Assembly (NCBI RefSeq): GCF_007483685.1
Contig: NZ_VMKN01000001.1
Location: 1,972,393 to 2,036,392, forward strand
Length of the DNA: 64,000 nucleotides
DNA from: Litoribacter populi
GTDB lineage: Bacteria > Bacteroidota > Bacteroidia > Cytophagales > Cyclobacteriaceae
Reading direction: 5' to 3'
In this document: positions 1-8,620 of the stretch, piece after piece
Layout: every line of letters starts with the position of its first letter
Position numbering within the stretch: the first letter of the stretch is position 1
The notes under the pieces: model-generated
Databases searched by the model: none
Told to the model about the DNA's origin: nothing
The model's input: the letters and a program-made list of their open reading frames with translations, nothing else
Made by a program: the position numbers and the translations under genes

Positions 1-407
1 GTCACCAAATGTTCATAGACATAGGAAGTCCCCAAAGTTATAAAAAGATGTTTTGAAAGCTTCAGGAATTCAGCAGACCTCTGTAGCTTCTCACCAATTA
101 GCTGATTTAAAGATTCTTTAGAATCGGCCCGTAAATCTGAGTGTGTTTGGTAATGCATATAATTGCCGGAAGCCTCAAGGAGCAAGGAAGGCTCAAGCTG
201 ATTTCCGAGCAAAGAATGATGTAGTAGCTGAAATAGAGATACTGGGTTAAAAATAATTCCAAATGGATTTGATAAAATCTGATATTTTCTTTCGCTCAAC
301 TTTTTGCCGAGCATATTGGCAAAACATGACCCCACTGAAAGAACCTTATGGGAGTGGGAGACGGGCACGGGAAAAATGGGTATTGGAAAAGTGATGCGAA
401 AATTCAT
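1..407 (-). CDS. GSCFA domain protein (3' end outside the window)
   Basis: Reading the minus strand from the ATG at 407 gives an open frame of 135 codons that runs off the window edge. About 25 residues in, it carries the block SVGSCFANMLGKKL, which holds the GSCFA signature that names this family. Family members are usually annotated as SGNH/GDSL-like hydrolases of unknown substrate in Bacteroidota. The later part of the domain is not visible, so catalytic residues cannot be checked. The gene lies just downstream of rplI on the same strand, but the hairpin at 448-475 separates them, so it is probably a separate transcript. Confidence 0.82.
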   Translation of the reverse strand, partial: MNFRITFPIPIFPVPVSHSHKVLSVGSCFANMLGKKLSERKYQILSNPFGIIFNPVSLFQLLHHSLLGNQLEPSLLLEASGNYMHYQTHSDLRADSKESLNQLIGEKLQRSAEFLKLSKHLFITLGTSYVYEHLV

Positions 408-447
408 AACCTAAAAATAAGAATTAAGAGCGAATGACACATAAAAA

Positions 448-475
448 AAAGCTAAGAACGTAAGTCCTTAGCTTT
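448..475 (-). terminator. Intrinsic terminator of the rpsF-rpsR-rplI operon
   Basis: A perfect 9-bp stem, AAAGCTAAG at 448-456 and CTTAGCTTT at 467-475, with a 10-base loop. On the minus strand it ends in a run of eight T (443-450). It lies 26 bases past the rplI stop codon. Confidence 0.85.
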
Positions 476-500
476 CTACATTTGAATTAAAATAGAGTGC

Positions 501-944
501 TTACTCAGCTACTACTTCAAATTTCACGTTAGTTTTCACTTCTCTGTGAAGATCAATCTCAGCTTCGTATTCACCGGCTCCAACTACTGGAGAAGTGATA
601 GCGATTTTCTTTCTGTCTACATTAATGCCTTTGATTGCAAGAGCGTCAGAGATCTGAAGTGTGGTTACCTTACCGAAAATTTTACCTGAATCACCGATTT
701 TCGCTTTGATTTCCAAAGTTGTTTTTTCGATTTGTGCAGCTAAATTTTCAGCTTCAGTTTTGATTTTTTCTGCTTTATGAGCAGCTTGCTTGATATTTTC
801 TGCTAGGATCTTCTTGTTAGAAGTAGTGGCCAAAACAGCGAAACCTTGAGGGATAAGGTAGTTTCTACCATATCCGGGCTTTACTGCTACCAAGTCGTTC
901 TTATAGCCAAGTCCTTTTATATCTGTTTTTAATATAACGTCCAT
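501..944 (-). CDS. rplI: 50S ribosomal protein L9
   Basis: A 147-residue protein of the usual length for bacterial L9, which binds 23S rRNA and bridges the L1 stalk region. The N-terminal rRNA-binding domain is typical: it starts MDVILKTDIKGLG, followed by the conserved VKPGYGRNYLIPQGFA segment around residues 21-36. A long Lys/Ala/Glu-rich connecting helix follows (about 45-75), then the C-terminal domain with KIFGKVTTLQI. It is the last gene of the rpsF-rpsR-rplI operon, 40 bases after rpsR, and a strong terminator follows it. Confidence 0.98.
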   Translation of the reverse strand: MDVILKTDIKGLGYKNDLVAVKPGYGRNYLIPQGFAVLATTSNKKILAENIKQAAHKAEKIKTEAENLAAQIEKTTLEIKAKIGDSGKIFGKVTTLQISDALAIKGINVDRKKIAITSPVVGAGEYEAEIDLHREVKTNVKFEVVAE

Positions 945-984
945 TGTCGTATTGATTTATAAATATGGGATAGAACAGGGCGGA

Positions 985-1236
985 TTACTTCAATCCGTCA
1001 GTCACGTAAGGCAATAAGGCTAGATGTCTAGCTTTTTTGATAGCCGTAGCAACTTTTCTCTGGAATTTTGCCGAGTTACCGGTCAATCTTCTAGGAAGGA
1101 TTTTACCTTGCTCATTTACAAACTTCAATAAGAAGTTAGGATCTTTGTAGTCGATATACTTGATGCCGTGCTTCTTGAAGCGGCAGTATTTCTTTCTGTT
1201 TTCTCCTCTGTTGATTGGTTCGTTCTTAAGTGTCAT
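985..1236 (-). CDS. rpsR: 30S ribosomal protein S18
   Basis: An 83-residue basic protein. The conserved S18 core is clear: [18 protein letters not shown], then a segment on fixed positions [19 protein letters not shown], and the end [18 protein letters not shown]. It pairs with S6 on the central domain of 16S rRNA. The start codon overlaps the rpsF stop in an ATGA arrangement at 1233-1236, which fixes the start and suggests translational coupling between the two partner proteins. Confidence 0.98.
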   Translation of the reverse strand: MTLKNEPINRGENRKKYCRFKKHGIKYIDYKDPNFLLKFVNEQGKILPRRLTGNSAKFQRKVATAIKKARHLALLPYVTDGLK

Positions 1237-1604
1237 TTTGCAGCTTCCTCCTTAACTTCAGATTTTTTGTTAAATTCACCTTTTCTTCTTCTTTCTGCAT
1301 AAGCCAAAGAATGCTTATCCAAAACAGTGGTCAAGAAACGCATAACTTTCTCGTCTCTTCTGAACTCAAGCTCAAACTTCTTGATGAAGTTAGGGTCTGC
1401 GTTGAATTCAACCATTACATAAAAACCGGTGCTTTTTTTCTGAATTGGGTAAGCCATTTTCTTAAGGCCCCAGTTCTCAACATTTACGATTTCTGCCCCC
1501 TCTTCTTTTAACAAGTTCACGAACTTGTCTACGGTATCCTTCATCTGAACATCAGACAAAACGGGAGTTAAAATGAATACCGTTTCATAATTTTTTTGGA
1601 ACAT
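1233..1604 (-). CDS. rpsF: 30S ribosomal protein S6
   Basis: A 123-residue protein starting [14 protein letters not shown], with the typical S6 ferredoxin-like fold: [26 protein letters not shown] in the middle and [15 protein letters not shown] near the end. The Lys/Glu-rich tail matches the usual S6 C-terminus. It is the first gene of the operon. As in other Bacteroidota, no priB lies between rpsF and rpsR. A near-perfect promoter lies 40 bases upstream. Confidence 0.97.
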   Translation of the reverse strand: MFQKNYETVFILTPVLSDVQMKDTVDKFVNLLKEEGAEIVNVENWGLKKMAYPIQKKSTGFYVMVEFNADPNFIKKFELEFRRDEKVMRFLTTVLDKHSLAYAERRRKGEFNKKSEVKEEAAK

Positions 1605-1643
1605 TTGTTTTTTCGTTTAATTTTTAAATATTTAAACAGACCG

Positions 1644-1674
1644 CAAAAGTATCACTTTCTGGCAAATTATCAAA
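1644..1674 (-). promoter_or_regulatory. Promoter of the rpsF operon (Bacteroidota type)
   Basis: On the minus strand, TTTG (1674-1671) is followed by 19 bases and then TACTTTTG (1651-1644). This is a full match to the Bacteroidota primary sigma-factor consensus TTTG-N19-21-TANNTTTG. The predicted start of transcription leaves a leader of roughly 35 bases before rpsF. Confidence 0.8.
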
Positions 1675-1700
1675 ACTAAGTTCCGTAAATCTTAAACAGA

Positions 1701-1735
1701 AAAGCACCTGCAGAACAGCCGTCTGCAGGTGCTTT
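1701..1735 (-). terminator. Intrinsic terminator after the coiled-coil membrane protein gene
   Basis: A perfect 13-bp stem (1701-1713 with 1723-1735, core CACCTGCAG) and a 9-base loop. It lies 38 bases past the stop at 1774 on the minus strand. The T-rich tail on the minus side is short and interrupted. Confidence 0.75.
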
Positions 1736-1773
1736 GGATATTTTCACTTTACTACTTTAAAGGTGGTTTAAGA

Positions 1774-2694
1774 TTATCTAACTTCAAACTCCCTGTTTCC
1801 AATCTGGAAACCATCAGCGAAAATTCTCACTTTATAAGTGCCAGGGGCATAATCAGTACCTTTTTCATAGTAATAAGTGAGCTTTTGGCTGGTGTTATTA
1901 TAAAGGATATCTTGTTTGGCTGTGAAAAACTCTTCTTTGCCTTCTAGGTCGAAAGTACCTGATCCTCGGGCGATGTCAAAGATTACTTGATTGTTTGGCG
2001 CAATTACCTGTACAAAGATGTCCTTGGTTCCTGCTGGAGTAATTTCGTTTTCAATAAGATCAAATGATATCTTAAGCTTGTCCAATTGACGGTTTCTAAA
2101 ATTATCCTCCCGCTCACGTCCTCGGGAATTTACGGCCGCTACTAGTATGTTTTCTGCTCGTAACCTTTCCGCCTTGGTGACTTTTTCGGTCAGTTGTTGC
2201 TGCTTGATGTTAAGTTGAGCCACTTCCTCCTCGATCTCCGCTTGGGTGGTTTTCAATTGTTTGTTTTCGGTATAAAGTTCTTGGTTCTGCTCACGCAAGG
2301 CTAGAATTTCAGTATCCTTTTCTCTGAGAAGGGTAGAATAACCGTCGATTTTTCGGTTAAGGTTTGCAATTTCCGTAGCAGATCTTTTACGGTCATTGTT
2401 TCTTTCATCAATCAATTGATCCCTAATCTGTTTTAAAGAATCCACATCACCTCCCAAAGTCTCAATCTCATCAATTCTGAGTGTGAGTTGGTAAGTCATG
2501 GAGTCCAGGCGTAGGTTGAGGTCATTGTTTTCCTCCGAAAGAATGATGATCTCCTCTGTTTTTTTATTTTTGTCTTGGTGATCCATATATAATTTGATCC
2601 CGCTGACAATCACCAAAATGATCAAGACGATAATTAGGATATTTTTGCCTTTCTCGGTGTTTGGAGCTTTTCCCGAAGGAGTATTGTTACTCAT
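1774..2694 (-). CDS. Membrane-anchored coiled-coil protein of unknown function
   Basis: A 306-residue protein not recognised as a named family. A short polar N-terminus is followed by one hydrophobic segment (about residues 19-36, ILIIVLIILVIVSGIKLYM). A long heptad-rich coiled coil runs from about 40 to 185, rich in Glu, Gln, Leu and Arg. A compact C-terminal domain of about 110 residues, probably beta-rich, ends in GNREFEVR. The layout suggests a single-pass inner-membrane protein with a periplasmic rod and head. It is monocistronic between its own terminator and the divergent methyltransferase gene. Proteins like this are sometimes mislabelled as chromosome-partition ATPases, but no ATPase motif is present. 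Confidence 0.8.
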   Translation of the reverse strand: MSNNTPSGKAPNTEKGKNILIIVLIILVIVSGIKLYMDHQDKNKKTEEIIILSEENNDLNLRLDSMTYQLTLRIDEIETLGGDVDSLKQIRDQLIDERNNDRKRSATEIANLNRKIDGYSTLLREKDTEILALREQNQELYTENKQLKTTQAEIEEEVAQLNIKQQQLTEKVTKAERLRAENILVAAVNSRGREREDNFRNRQLDKLKISFDLIENEITPAGTKDIFVQVIAPNNQVIFDIARGSGTFDLEGKEEFFTAKQDILYNNTSQKLTYYYEKGTDYAPGTYKVRIFADGFQIGNREFEVR

Positions 2695-2714
2695 AATATT
2701 ATTTAGACCTAAGT

Positions 2715-2722
2715 TATATTTG
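2715..2722 (+). promoter_or_regulatory. -7 element before the TPMT-like methyltransferase gene
   Basis: TATATTTG is an exact TANNTTTG box. No good TTTG lies 19-21 bases upstream. Its position rules out the GTG at 2722 as a start codon, since that GTG lies inside the box. Confidence 0.5.
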
Positions 2723-2742
2723 TGAAATATAAAATGCGAACG

Positions 2743-3321
2743 ATGTTAAATGACCAATATTGGACAAAACGATATTTAAATAACGAAACTGGCTGGGATG
2801 CCGGAAATGTTACTTTGCCAATAATGCAATATTTAGACCAAATCAGGGATAAATCCCTCCGAGTGCTTATTCCCGGAGCTGGCAATGCTTATGAAGCCGC
2901 TTACACCAATTCAATTGGTTTTTCGAATGTTCATATTTTAGATTTTTCCCCCGTTCCAATTGAAAATTTTATCAAGGAAAATCCCAATTTTCCTATGTCG
3001 CAAATTCATTGTGAAGATTTTTTTGATCATAAAAATAAATATGATCTTATACTTGAACAAACTTTCTTCTGTGCTCTTTTGCCAGATCAACGGGAAAATT
3101 ATGTAAAAAAAATGAAATCCCTATTAAATCCAGGAGGAAAATTAGTGGGGGTGCTATTTAATAAAGACTTTTCGAAAGTGGGGCCTCCGTTTGGAGCATC
3201 TATTGAGGAATATCAAAGTTATTTCGGGTCAACTTTTCACATCCAAGTCTTAGAGCCATGTTATAATTCCATTGCCCCACGACATGGGAGCGAATTGTTT
3301 ATTATTTTGATCAATAAGTGA
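2743..3321 (+). CDS. TPMT-family SAM-dependent methyltransferase
   Basis: A class I methyltransferase of the thiopurine S-methyltransferase-like family. The family hallmark is at the N-terminus: YWTKRYLNNETGWDAG. SAM motif I follows (VLIPGAGNAYEAAY), then an acidic strand end (LDFSP). The later EQTFFCALLPDQRENYV segment is typical of this family. Substrate unknown; thiols and oxyanions are suspected for relatives. The frame is open from a GTG at 2722, but that codon lies within the -7 promoter box, so ATG 2743 (193 residues, the usual family start) or ATG 2734 is preferred. The stop overlaps the convergent neighbour by 11 bases. Confidence 0.85.
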   Translation: MLNDQYWTKRYLNNETGWDAGNVTLPIMQYLDQIRDKSLRVLIPGAGNAYEAAYTNSIGFSNVHILDFSPVPIENFIKENPNFPMSQIHCEDFFDHKNKYDLILEQTFFCALLPDQRENYVKKMKSLLNPGGKLVGVLFNKDFSKVGPPFGASIEEYQSYFGSTFHIQVLEPCYNSIAPRHGSELFIILINK

Positions 3322-4075
3322 GAATATAGTTTTCTTTTTGAAGATCTTTTTTGAAAAACGCCACTCCACATTCAAAAAAATCAAAAGTCATCCGGACCTC
3401 AGGGTGCATCTTGATTTCATCCCATGCTTTTTTCATACCCTTAGACCAGTAGATGTCACCTATAATCATGATACTGTTTTCATGCAACCGTGGGACCAGC
3501 ATGTTGAAATACTTTATTGTGGCCTCATAGGTGTGATGCGCGTCAATCAACAAAAAATCTAAGGAATTCATTTGGCTAGCAATTGTTGGTAACACATTGG
3601 GTATCTCATCACAGAAAACCTCAACATTCGGTAATTTCTGAAGGTGGGAAGCAGCCAAATCGCAGATCGATTTATCCGCCTCAATTGTTAAGAGACTCTT
3701 TTTAGTGCATGCAGCTAAATATTGTGAATTGATACCTAGGCCTGTTCCCAACTCTACAGCGTAATCTGCAGGGGTTTGTGAGAGAAAGTATTGATAAAGG
3801 AGGTTATATTTTTTAGGAGAATTACTATATAAGGCAATGTCCTTCACCTTGCGTTTGGAATTAGGAACCATCTTACTTCCAGCTCCATAATCCGTGACAA
3901 ATATTTCAGTATTATCGCGGAGGAAGGAGGTTCTTATCTTTTCAATTTCAGGGTACTTAGCAGTTTTGAAGTGATTTATTAGTCCATCGTAAAGCTGAAA
4001 TGCGAAGGGGGACTGCAGGCTATGCCTGTCTTCTTTTCTCAGAAAATGAAGAATATACTGTACTGCTGAAAACAT
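3311..4075 (-). CDS. Class I SAM-dependent methyltransferase, target unknown
   Basis: A 254-residue protein with a Bacteroidota-specific N-terminal part (RKEDRHSLQSPFAFQLYD) and a Rossmann core. SAM motif I is YAVELGTGLGINSQYLA. The acidic residue after strand 2 is in LTIEADKS. Motif LDFLLIDAHHTYEATIKYF resembles the post-motif of O-methyltransferases of the Methyltransf_24 group. The C-terminus includes GIHVP-free FECGVAFFKK. Substrate cannot be told. It is probably co-transcribed with apaG, whose stop is 6 bases upstream of this gene's ATG. Confidence 0.82.
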   Translation of the reverse strand: MFSAVQYILHFLRKEDRHSLQSPFAFQLYDGLINHFKTAKYPEIEKIRTSFLRDNTEIFVTDYGAGSKMVPNSKRKVKDIALYSNSPKKYNLLYQYFLSQTPADYAVELGTGLGINSQYLAACTKKSLLTIEADKSICDLAASHLQKLPNVEVFCDEIPNVLPTIASQMNSLDFLLIDAHHTYEATIKYFNMLVPRLHENSIMIIGDIYWSKGMKKAWDEIKMHPEVRMTFDFFECGVAFFKKDLQKENYILTY

Positions 4076-4081
4076 GCGAAT

Positions 4082-4468
4082 TTAATTCGAGAAGATGTCA
4101 GCTACTAGTTGGAATTCGGGAATTTCTACCTCGATTATTTTACCATCTACGACTCTTTCCATATAGTAGTAACCTTTCATTTTTCCGAATCCAGACCGAA
4201 GATTGCAGCCTGATACATAACTATGAGATGTTCCGGGTTCTAGAACAGGTTGGTTGCCTACTACTCCATCACCTTCTACAAGTTTTAATTCCTCAGCGGC
4301 GTCCGTGATTTCCCACTTTCTCCTCATGAGCTGTAGGGTTGATTTGCTGTGATTTTCTATAGTTACCTTGTAAGTGAACACATAGTGATGCTGGTGCGGG
4401 CTGGAAAACTCCGCTTGGTATTTCGCATTTATGCTTACTTTTATACCTTCTGTTATTGCAGTCGCCAT
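4082..4468 (-). CDS. apaG: ApaG protein (DUF525)
   Basis: A 128-residue protein with the ApaG fibronectin-like fold. Family signatures are YVFTYKVTIENHS, LMRRKWEITDA, VVGNQPVLEPGTSHSYVSGC and the tail MKGYYYMERVVDG. ApaG is linked to cobalt/magnesium resistance in enterobacteria and binds nucleotide pyrophosphates in vitro; its true role is unsettled. It is followed at once by the methyltransferase gene and diverges from ung. Confidence 0.95.
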   Translation of the reverse strand: MATAITEGIKVSINAKYQAEFSSPHQHHYVFTYKVTIENHSKSTLQLMRRKWEITDAAEELKLVEGDGVVGNQPVLEPGTSHSYVSGCNLRSGFGKMKGYYYMERVVDGKIIEVEIPEFQLVADIFSN

Positions 4469-4526
4469 GGAGAGATATTATGATTTCGAATATAGTTTAT
4501 TAATTTCAAATTACAATCATTAGCAC

Positions 4527-5189
4527 ATGCACTTTGACATCCATGAAAATTGGGAGGTTGTCCTCAAATCCGAAATGGAGAAACCCTATTATCGGGAATT
4601 GTTGAAATTTGTAGAAGAAGAATACAAATATAAAACCATTTTCCCCCCAAAGTCATTAGTTTTTAATGCGTTAAATCATTGCCCTCCTGAAAATACTAAG
4701 GTGATCATTCTTGGTCAAGACCCCTATCATGGTGCCGGTCAGGCTCATGGACTGAGTTTTTCTGTTTCTGACGGGGTAGCTTTCCCGCCTTCTTTACGGA
4801 ATATTTTCAAAGAAATACAGCGTGATTTGGGGATTTCGGCGCCTTTTTCAGGGAATCTAGAAAGGTGGGCCGAGCAAGGTGTGTTACTTTTAAACGCCAC
4901 AATGACCGTAAGAGTTTCCCAAGCTGGGTCGCATCAAAAGAAAGGGTGGGAGGAATTTACTGATTCGATAATTCATCACCTTGCTGAAGATTACAATAAT
5001 TTGGTTTTTATGTTTTGGGGATCTTATGCCCAGAAAAAAGGACAATTTATTGATGAAAGTAGGCATTTGGTCTTAAAAGCGCCTCACCCAAGCCCATTAT
5101 CAGCCCATAGGGGATTTATTGGTTGCGGGCATTTTAGTCAGGCCAATGAGTATTTAGCGCAAAATGGTAAAGCCACAATCAATTGGTGA
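4527..5189 (+). CDS. ung: Uracil-DNA glycosylase
   Basis: A 220-residue family 1 uracil-DNA glycosylase, which removes uracil from DNA as the first step of base-excision repair. The water-activating loop GQDPYHG has the catalytic Asp at residue 65. The Ser-Pro loop region (FPPSLRNIFKEI), the LLLNATMTV strand and the DNA-intercalation loop HPSPLSAHRGF with its catalytic His are all intact. Length and start match the family. A long bidirectional hairpin follows directly after the stop. Confidence 0.98.
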   Translation: MHFDIHENWEVVLKSEMEKPYYRELLKFVEEEYKYKTIFPPKSLVFNALNHCPPENTKVIILGQDPYHGAGQAHGLSFSVSDGVAFPPSLRNIFKEIQRDLGISAPFSGNLERWAEQGVLLLNATMTVRVSQAGSHQKKGWEEFTDSIIHHLAEDYNNLVFMFWGSYAQKKGQFIDESRHLVLKAPHPSPLSAHRGFIGCGHFSQANEYLAQNGKATINW

Positions 5190-5235
5190 AAAATAAAATG
5201 GCCCGATTCAAAGTTGAATCGGGCCATTTTATTTT
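5190..5235. terminator. Bidirectional terminator between ung and lepB
   Basis: A perfect 22-bp stem (5190-5211 with 5214-5235) around a 2-base centre, with core GGCCCGATTCAA and A/T-rich outer arms that give a T tail on both strands. The ung stop abuts it on the left, and the lepB stop codon overlaps its right edge. Confidence 0.9.
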
Positions 5236-6317
5236 TACCGTATGGGTTTAAAAAATCTTTCCCATCGTATTTTGCTAAACATGTTGCGGTGTTTGTCTAA
5301 GGATAGCCATAAGAACCAAGCCTTCCCAACTATATGATCCTCTGGTACAAACCCCCAATATCGGGAATCAGCCGAATCATGCCTATTGTCACCCATCATG
5401 AAGAAATAATCCTGATTGAAGGTATAGCTTTCTTGCAATTGGCCATCAATGTAAACCTTGTTCGCTTCGATGCTAATTTTTTTATGTCCTTCAAATCTTT
5501 CAATGGTAAAGGCATACCTTCTCACCATGTCTTCATCGGTCAGGTCAATAGTCCAGCCTTTTGCTGGGATTTCCAATGGACCGAAGTTATCCCTATTCAT
5601 AGAATAGTAGGAGCCGTCTGGCATAATGTCAGGCTCACCTAGGCCTTCTTTATAAGAGCGGAGGTGTACGGCAGAAATGCTGGAAACTTTTCTTAATCTT
5701 TCAGCGGTCGCGGGAGTGGTGGAAACTAAATAGCCAGAGCCATTTGAAAACGGCATGATGCTTTCTGGATTAATTTCATAATCTTGGAAAAATTCCAACC
5801 CAAACCTTCTTTCAGTCATTACTTCGTAGGAAAACTGCATCAATTCCGGATTGTCCCCAGGTTGACCATTGATAAATAGCTGGGTATCTTTAATTTCGAT
5901 CACATCTCCCGGCATTCCCACGGCTCGCTTGATATAGTTTGTTCGCAGGTCTGATGGATGTTCAAACTCCACCGGATAATTGAACACTACCACATCATTT
6001 CTTTTGACTGAAGTGAAACCGGGAAGCCTAAAATAAGGTAACTGTACGGCGTCGCTATAAGACTTCATGTTGGTCCCCCAGATCGTCTGGTGGGTGAGGG
6101 GCATTTGGAGAATAGTCCTAGGTGCCCGGGTTCCGTAGTGCATTTTACTTACAAACAGGAAATCACCGACTAAAAGGCTTTTTTCCATGGAAGGGGTTGG
6201 GATGGTAAACGGTTCAAGCAATAACCACCTGATCAAACTGGCCGCAATGACTGCAAAAACCAATGCGTCCAGCCACTCACGGGCAGGGGATTTTTTCTTT
6301 TTTTCTTTAGTCTTCAT
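5235..6317 (-). CDS. lepB: Signal peptidase I
   Basis: A 360-residue type I leader peptidase that cleaves signal peptides at the outer face of the inner membrane. One transmembrane helix (about residues 17-34) leads into box B, PTPSMEKSLLVGDFLFVSK, with the nucleophile Ser43. The general-base lysine lies in NYIKRAVGMPGD (Lys130). Box E, GDNRHDSADSRYWGFVP, is intact near the C-terminus. The protein is longer than enterobacterial LepB because of an insertion of roughly 120 residues between boxes D and E, as is common in Bacteroidota. It lies 10 bases after dapB at the end of the parA-parB cluster. Confidence 0.97.
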   Translation of the reverse strand: MKTKEKKKKSPAREWLDALVFAVIAASLIRWLLLEPFTIPTPSMEKSLLVGDFLFVSKMHYGTRAPRTILQMPLTHQTIWGTNMKSYSDAVQLPYFRLPGFTSVKRNDVVVFNYPVEFEHPSDLRTNYIKRAVGMPGDVIEIKDTQLFINGQPGDNPELMQFSYEVMTERRFGLEFFQDYEINPESIMPFSNGSGYLVSTTPATAERLRKVSSISAVHLRSYKEGLGEPDIMPDGSYYSMNRDNFGPLEIPAKGWTIDLTDEDMVRRYAFTIERFEGHKKISIEANKVYIDGQLQESYTFNQDYFFMMGDNRHDSADSRYWGFVPEDHIVGKAWFLWLSLDKHRNMFSKIRWERFFKPIR

Positions 6318-6327
6318 CTATTTACGC

Positions 6328-7050
6328 TTAAAAGGATAAAAAATCATCCATGGATAAAATTCCTTTTCTGTCTTTTATCCATTCGGATACTAAAACTGCA
6401 CCAAGTGCAAACCCTTTGCGTGAATGTGCTGTGTGTTTGATCTCAATATCGTCTATATCAGAGGAATAGGTCACAGAATGAGTGCCTGGAACTTTGTCGA
6501 TCCGCTTGGCACTGATTAGTACGTTGTGTCCGTTTTCGACCGATTCGGTGTCCAAATTCCAACGCTTTGCACGGTCGATTTTGTTGATGATATCTTCAGC
6601 CAAGGTGATGGCTGTCCCGCTAGGTGCGTCCTTTTTCTCAGTATGATGTATCTCCTCCATTCGAATCCCGTAATCGTGCTGCTCATCCATGAGTTTTGCC
6701 AGATATCTGTTTACTTTAAAGAAGATGTTAACACCTATGCTAAAATTGGAAGCATAAAAGTAAGCGCCCCCTTTGGATAAGGTTAACTGCTCGATTTCAT
6801 GTTTGTGCTCTAACCAACCGGTGGTGCCACAGACTACTGGGATGCCATGGTTGATAGCCCATGAGAGATTGTCTACCGCCGATTCTGGCTGGCTGAACTC
6901 AATGGCCACATCTACGGATGAAGCGTCCAGGTTTTCAAGTTGCTCTCTGTTATCTGAGGTGATTTTGGCGACTATGGTATGGCCTCTCTCTTCTGCTATT
7001 TCAGAAATGATTTTGCCCATCTTCCCATATCCGAGTATTAATATATTCAC
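6328..7050 (-). CDS. dapB: 4-Hydroxy-tetrahydrodipicolinate reductase
   Basis: Reduces 4-hydroxy-tetrahydrodipicolinate with NAD(P)H in the lysine/diaminopimelate pathway. The Rossmann loop is ILGYGKMGKII at the N-terminus. The substrate site HHTEKKDAPSGTA (catalytic His and Lys) and the end HSRKGFALGA are intact. The frame is open back to a TTG at 7083, but the GTG at 7050 gives the family's normal N-terminus and length (240 residues) and avoids overlap with the gene upstream, so it is chosen here. The neighbouring order parA-parB-DUF5683-dapB-lepB is common in Bacteroidota. Confidence 0.95.
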   Translation of the reverse strand: MNILILGYGKMGKIISEIAEERGHTIVAKITSDNREQLENLDASSVDVAIEFSQPESAVDNLSWAINHGIPVVCGTTGWLEHKHEIEQLTLSKGGAYFYASNFSIGVNIFFKVNRYLAKLMDEQHDYGIRMEEIHHTEKKDAPSGTAITLAEDIINKIDRAKRWNLDTESVENGHNVLISAKRIDKVPGTHSVTYSSDIDDIEIKHTAHSRKGFALGAVLVSEWIKDRKGILSMDDFLSF

Positions 7051-7054
7051 TTTA

Positions 7055-7672
7055 TTAAAAGTTGATTTTAAATGATAATCCAATTAATCCTGAACCGGCA
7101 TAGAGGTTTTCGTATGCTGGTTTTAATTCAAAGCTGAGGTCATCGCTGACATCAAAAGCCGATAGGTGGGCATCCACCTGGGCATCCACTAAGTTAAGCG
7201 CATAAATGATCACGAAGATCATATAGTTCAAGTCCCGGTTTCTTCTCCAGTAGTTCACGTTTCGGACCAGCCCGTCTTCGTTAAGGTTTGGAAAAGGGTT
7301 GAGACTTGGATCAATGTTAGGGTCTCTGGAAATTCTCAATGCATCACGGAAAAGCTGATAGCGCCTATTGTTAAATTCTACAAAGTAAGCGGTAGTAGTT
7401 ATTCCCCCATATATAATGGGCACTTTCCAGATTTTCTCATTATAAACCTGTCCCGCACCTGGCAGTATGGCTGAGAGTATCGTAGCGGTCCGGGGATCTT
7501 TAGCCTTGGAAGGTGTGAGTCTGATCCGGTCTGCATCGGAACTTTCCATTACCACCCCTTGAGCAGTGGTGTCCTGTACCACTTGACCTATTGCAATCTC
7601 CGAAAAGCCAAACGATAAAACAAAAATAGCAATAGCTTTATATAAAACTATTGCTTGAAGTTTTTTTGCCAT
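7055..7672 (-). CDS. DUF5683 family envelope protein
   Basis: A protein of 205 residues with an N-terminal hydrophobic signal segment (YKAIAIFVLSFGFSEIAIG), then the domain recognised as DUF5683 in Bacteroidota: PRTATILSAILPGAGQVYNEKIWKVPIIYGG, FNNRRYQLFRDA and a late hydrophobic segment NYMIFVIIYALNLVDAQVDAHL. Function unknown; it is probably a membrane or periplasmic protein. The frame stays open to 7771, but that would overlap the end of parB, and ATG 7672 gives a clean signal sequence. It sits between parB and dapB, as in related genomes. Confidence 0.85.
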   Translation of the reverse strand: MAKKLQAIVLYKAIAIFVLSFGFSEIAIGQVVQDTTAQGVVMESSDADRIRLTPSKAKDPRTATILSAILPGAGQVYNEKIWKVPIIYGGITTTAYFVEFNNRRYQLFRDALRISRDPNIDPSLNPFPNLNEDGLVRNVNYWRRNRDLNYMIFVIIYALNLVDAQVDAHLSAFDVSDDLSFELKPAYENLYAGSGLIGLSFKINF

Positions 7673-7700
7673 CAAACGACTTTCAAAAATCTGCAAATCT

Positions 7701-8618
7701 CTAAATGATTTCAAGAATTTCAAGAATCCGGTTAAGGTCCTCTGTTGATCTAAACGGTATTTTGATCTCACCTTTATCTTTATTGTCTGACTTTAATGCA
7801 ACCTTGGAACCGAAATGGGAAGCTAATTTTTGCTGCAGTTTTCCCAATTCATACTTTTTGACAGGATCAAGGTCTTTTTCTTTCTTTTCAGCCTTTTCTT
7901 CAGGACCATCATTGAGGCTTTTTACCAATGCTTCAACTTTCCTAACACTTAAATCTTCCTCGACTGTCTTTTTAAAGATTGACAACTGGGTGTCAATGTC
8001 TTCAATATTGATCAACGCACGGGCATGGCCCATACTGATTTTTTGATCTCTAAGACCTGCCTGAATATCCGGCGGCAATTTAAGTAAACGTAGGTAATTA
8101 TTAACCGTAGTTCTGTTTTTTCCCACACGGTCACCCAATTGCTCTTGCTTAAGGTCGCATTCACTCAGTAATCTCTGATAGGAATGAGCAATTTCCAAGG
8201 CGTTGAGGTTTTCCCTTTGAATATTCTCAATTAAAGCCATTTCCAGCATCTGCTGGTCATTGGCTGTCCTTACATACGCGGGAACTCTAGTCAATCCGGC
8301 CAATTTGGAGGCCTGGAACCGTCGCTCACCTGAAATCAACTGATACTCATTGTCTGCGAGTTTCCTTACAGTAATGGGTTGAATTATGCCTTGAACCCTT
8401 ATGGATTCGGCAAGCTCTTCCAAGGCTGTTTTATCGAAATGAGTCCTCGGCTGAAAAGGGTTTACTTGTATTTCCTCTAAGGGAATCTCGTTGATGCTTG
8501 ATGAAGGATTTGCCGTCGGTAATACCTCGGGCCTACCTTTTTTGGGACTGTCCTCTAATAATGCACCTAAACCTCTGCCCAATGCACTCTTCTTTTTCAT
8601 AGGTTTATTATTAGCCAT
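7701..8618 (-). CDS. parB: Chromosome-partitioning protein ParB
   Basis: A 305-residue ParB/Spo0J CTPase that binds parS sites and, with ParA, segregates the origin region. The N-terminal basic segment KKKSALGRGLGALLED is the usual ParA-stimulating tail. ParB boxes follow: NPFQPRTHFD, LISGERRFQASKLAG and LIENIQRENLNALE. The helix-turn-helix is EQLGDRVGKNRTTVNNYLRLL, and a linker and C-terminal dimer domain end the protein. parA ends 2 bases upstream. No canonical parS was noticed in this window. Confidence 0.97.
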   Translation of the reverse strand: MANNKPMKKKSALGRGLGALLEDSPKKGRPEVLPTANPSSSINEIPLEEIQVNPFQPRTHFDKTALEELAESIRVQGIIQPITVRKLADNEYQLISGERRFQASKLAGLTRVPAYVRTANDQQMLEMALIENIQRENLNALEIAHSYQRLLSECDLKQEQLGDRVGKNRTTVNNYLRLLKLPPDIQAGLRDQKISMGHARALINIEDIDTQLSIFKKTVEEDLSVRKVEALVKSLNDGPEEKAEKKEKDLDPVKKYELGKLQQKLASHFGSKVALKSDNKDKGEIKIPFRSTEDLNRILEILEII

Positions 8619-8620
8619 AA

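Noticed and set aside
2722-2742. GTG start at 2722 for the TPMT-like methyltransferase
   Set aside because: The codon overlaps an exact -7 promoter box, and family members start close to the ATG at 2743.
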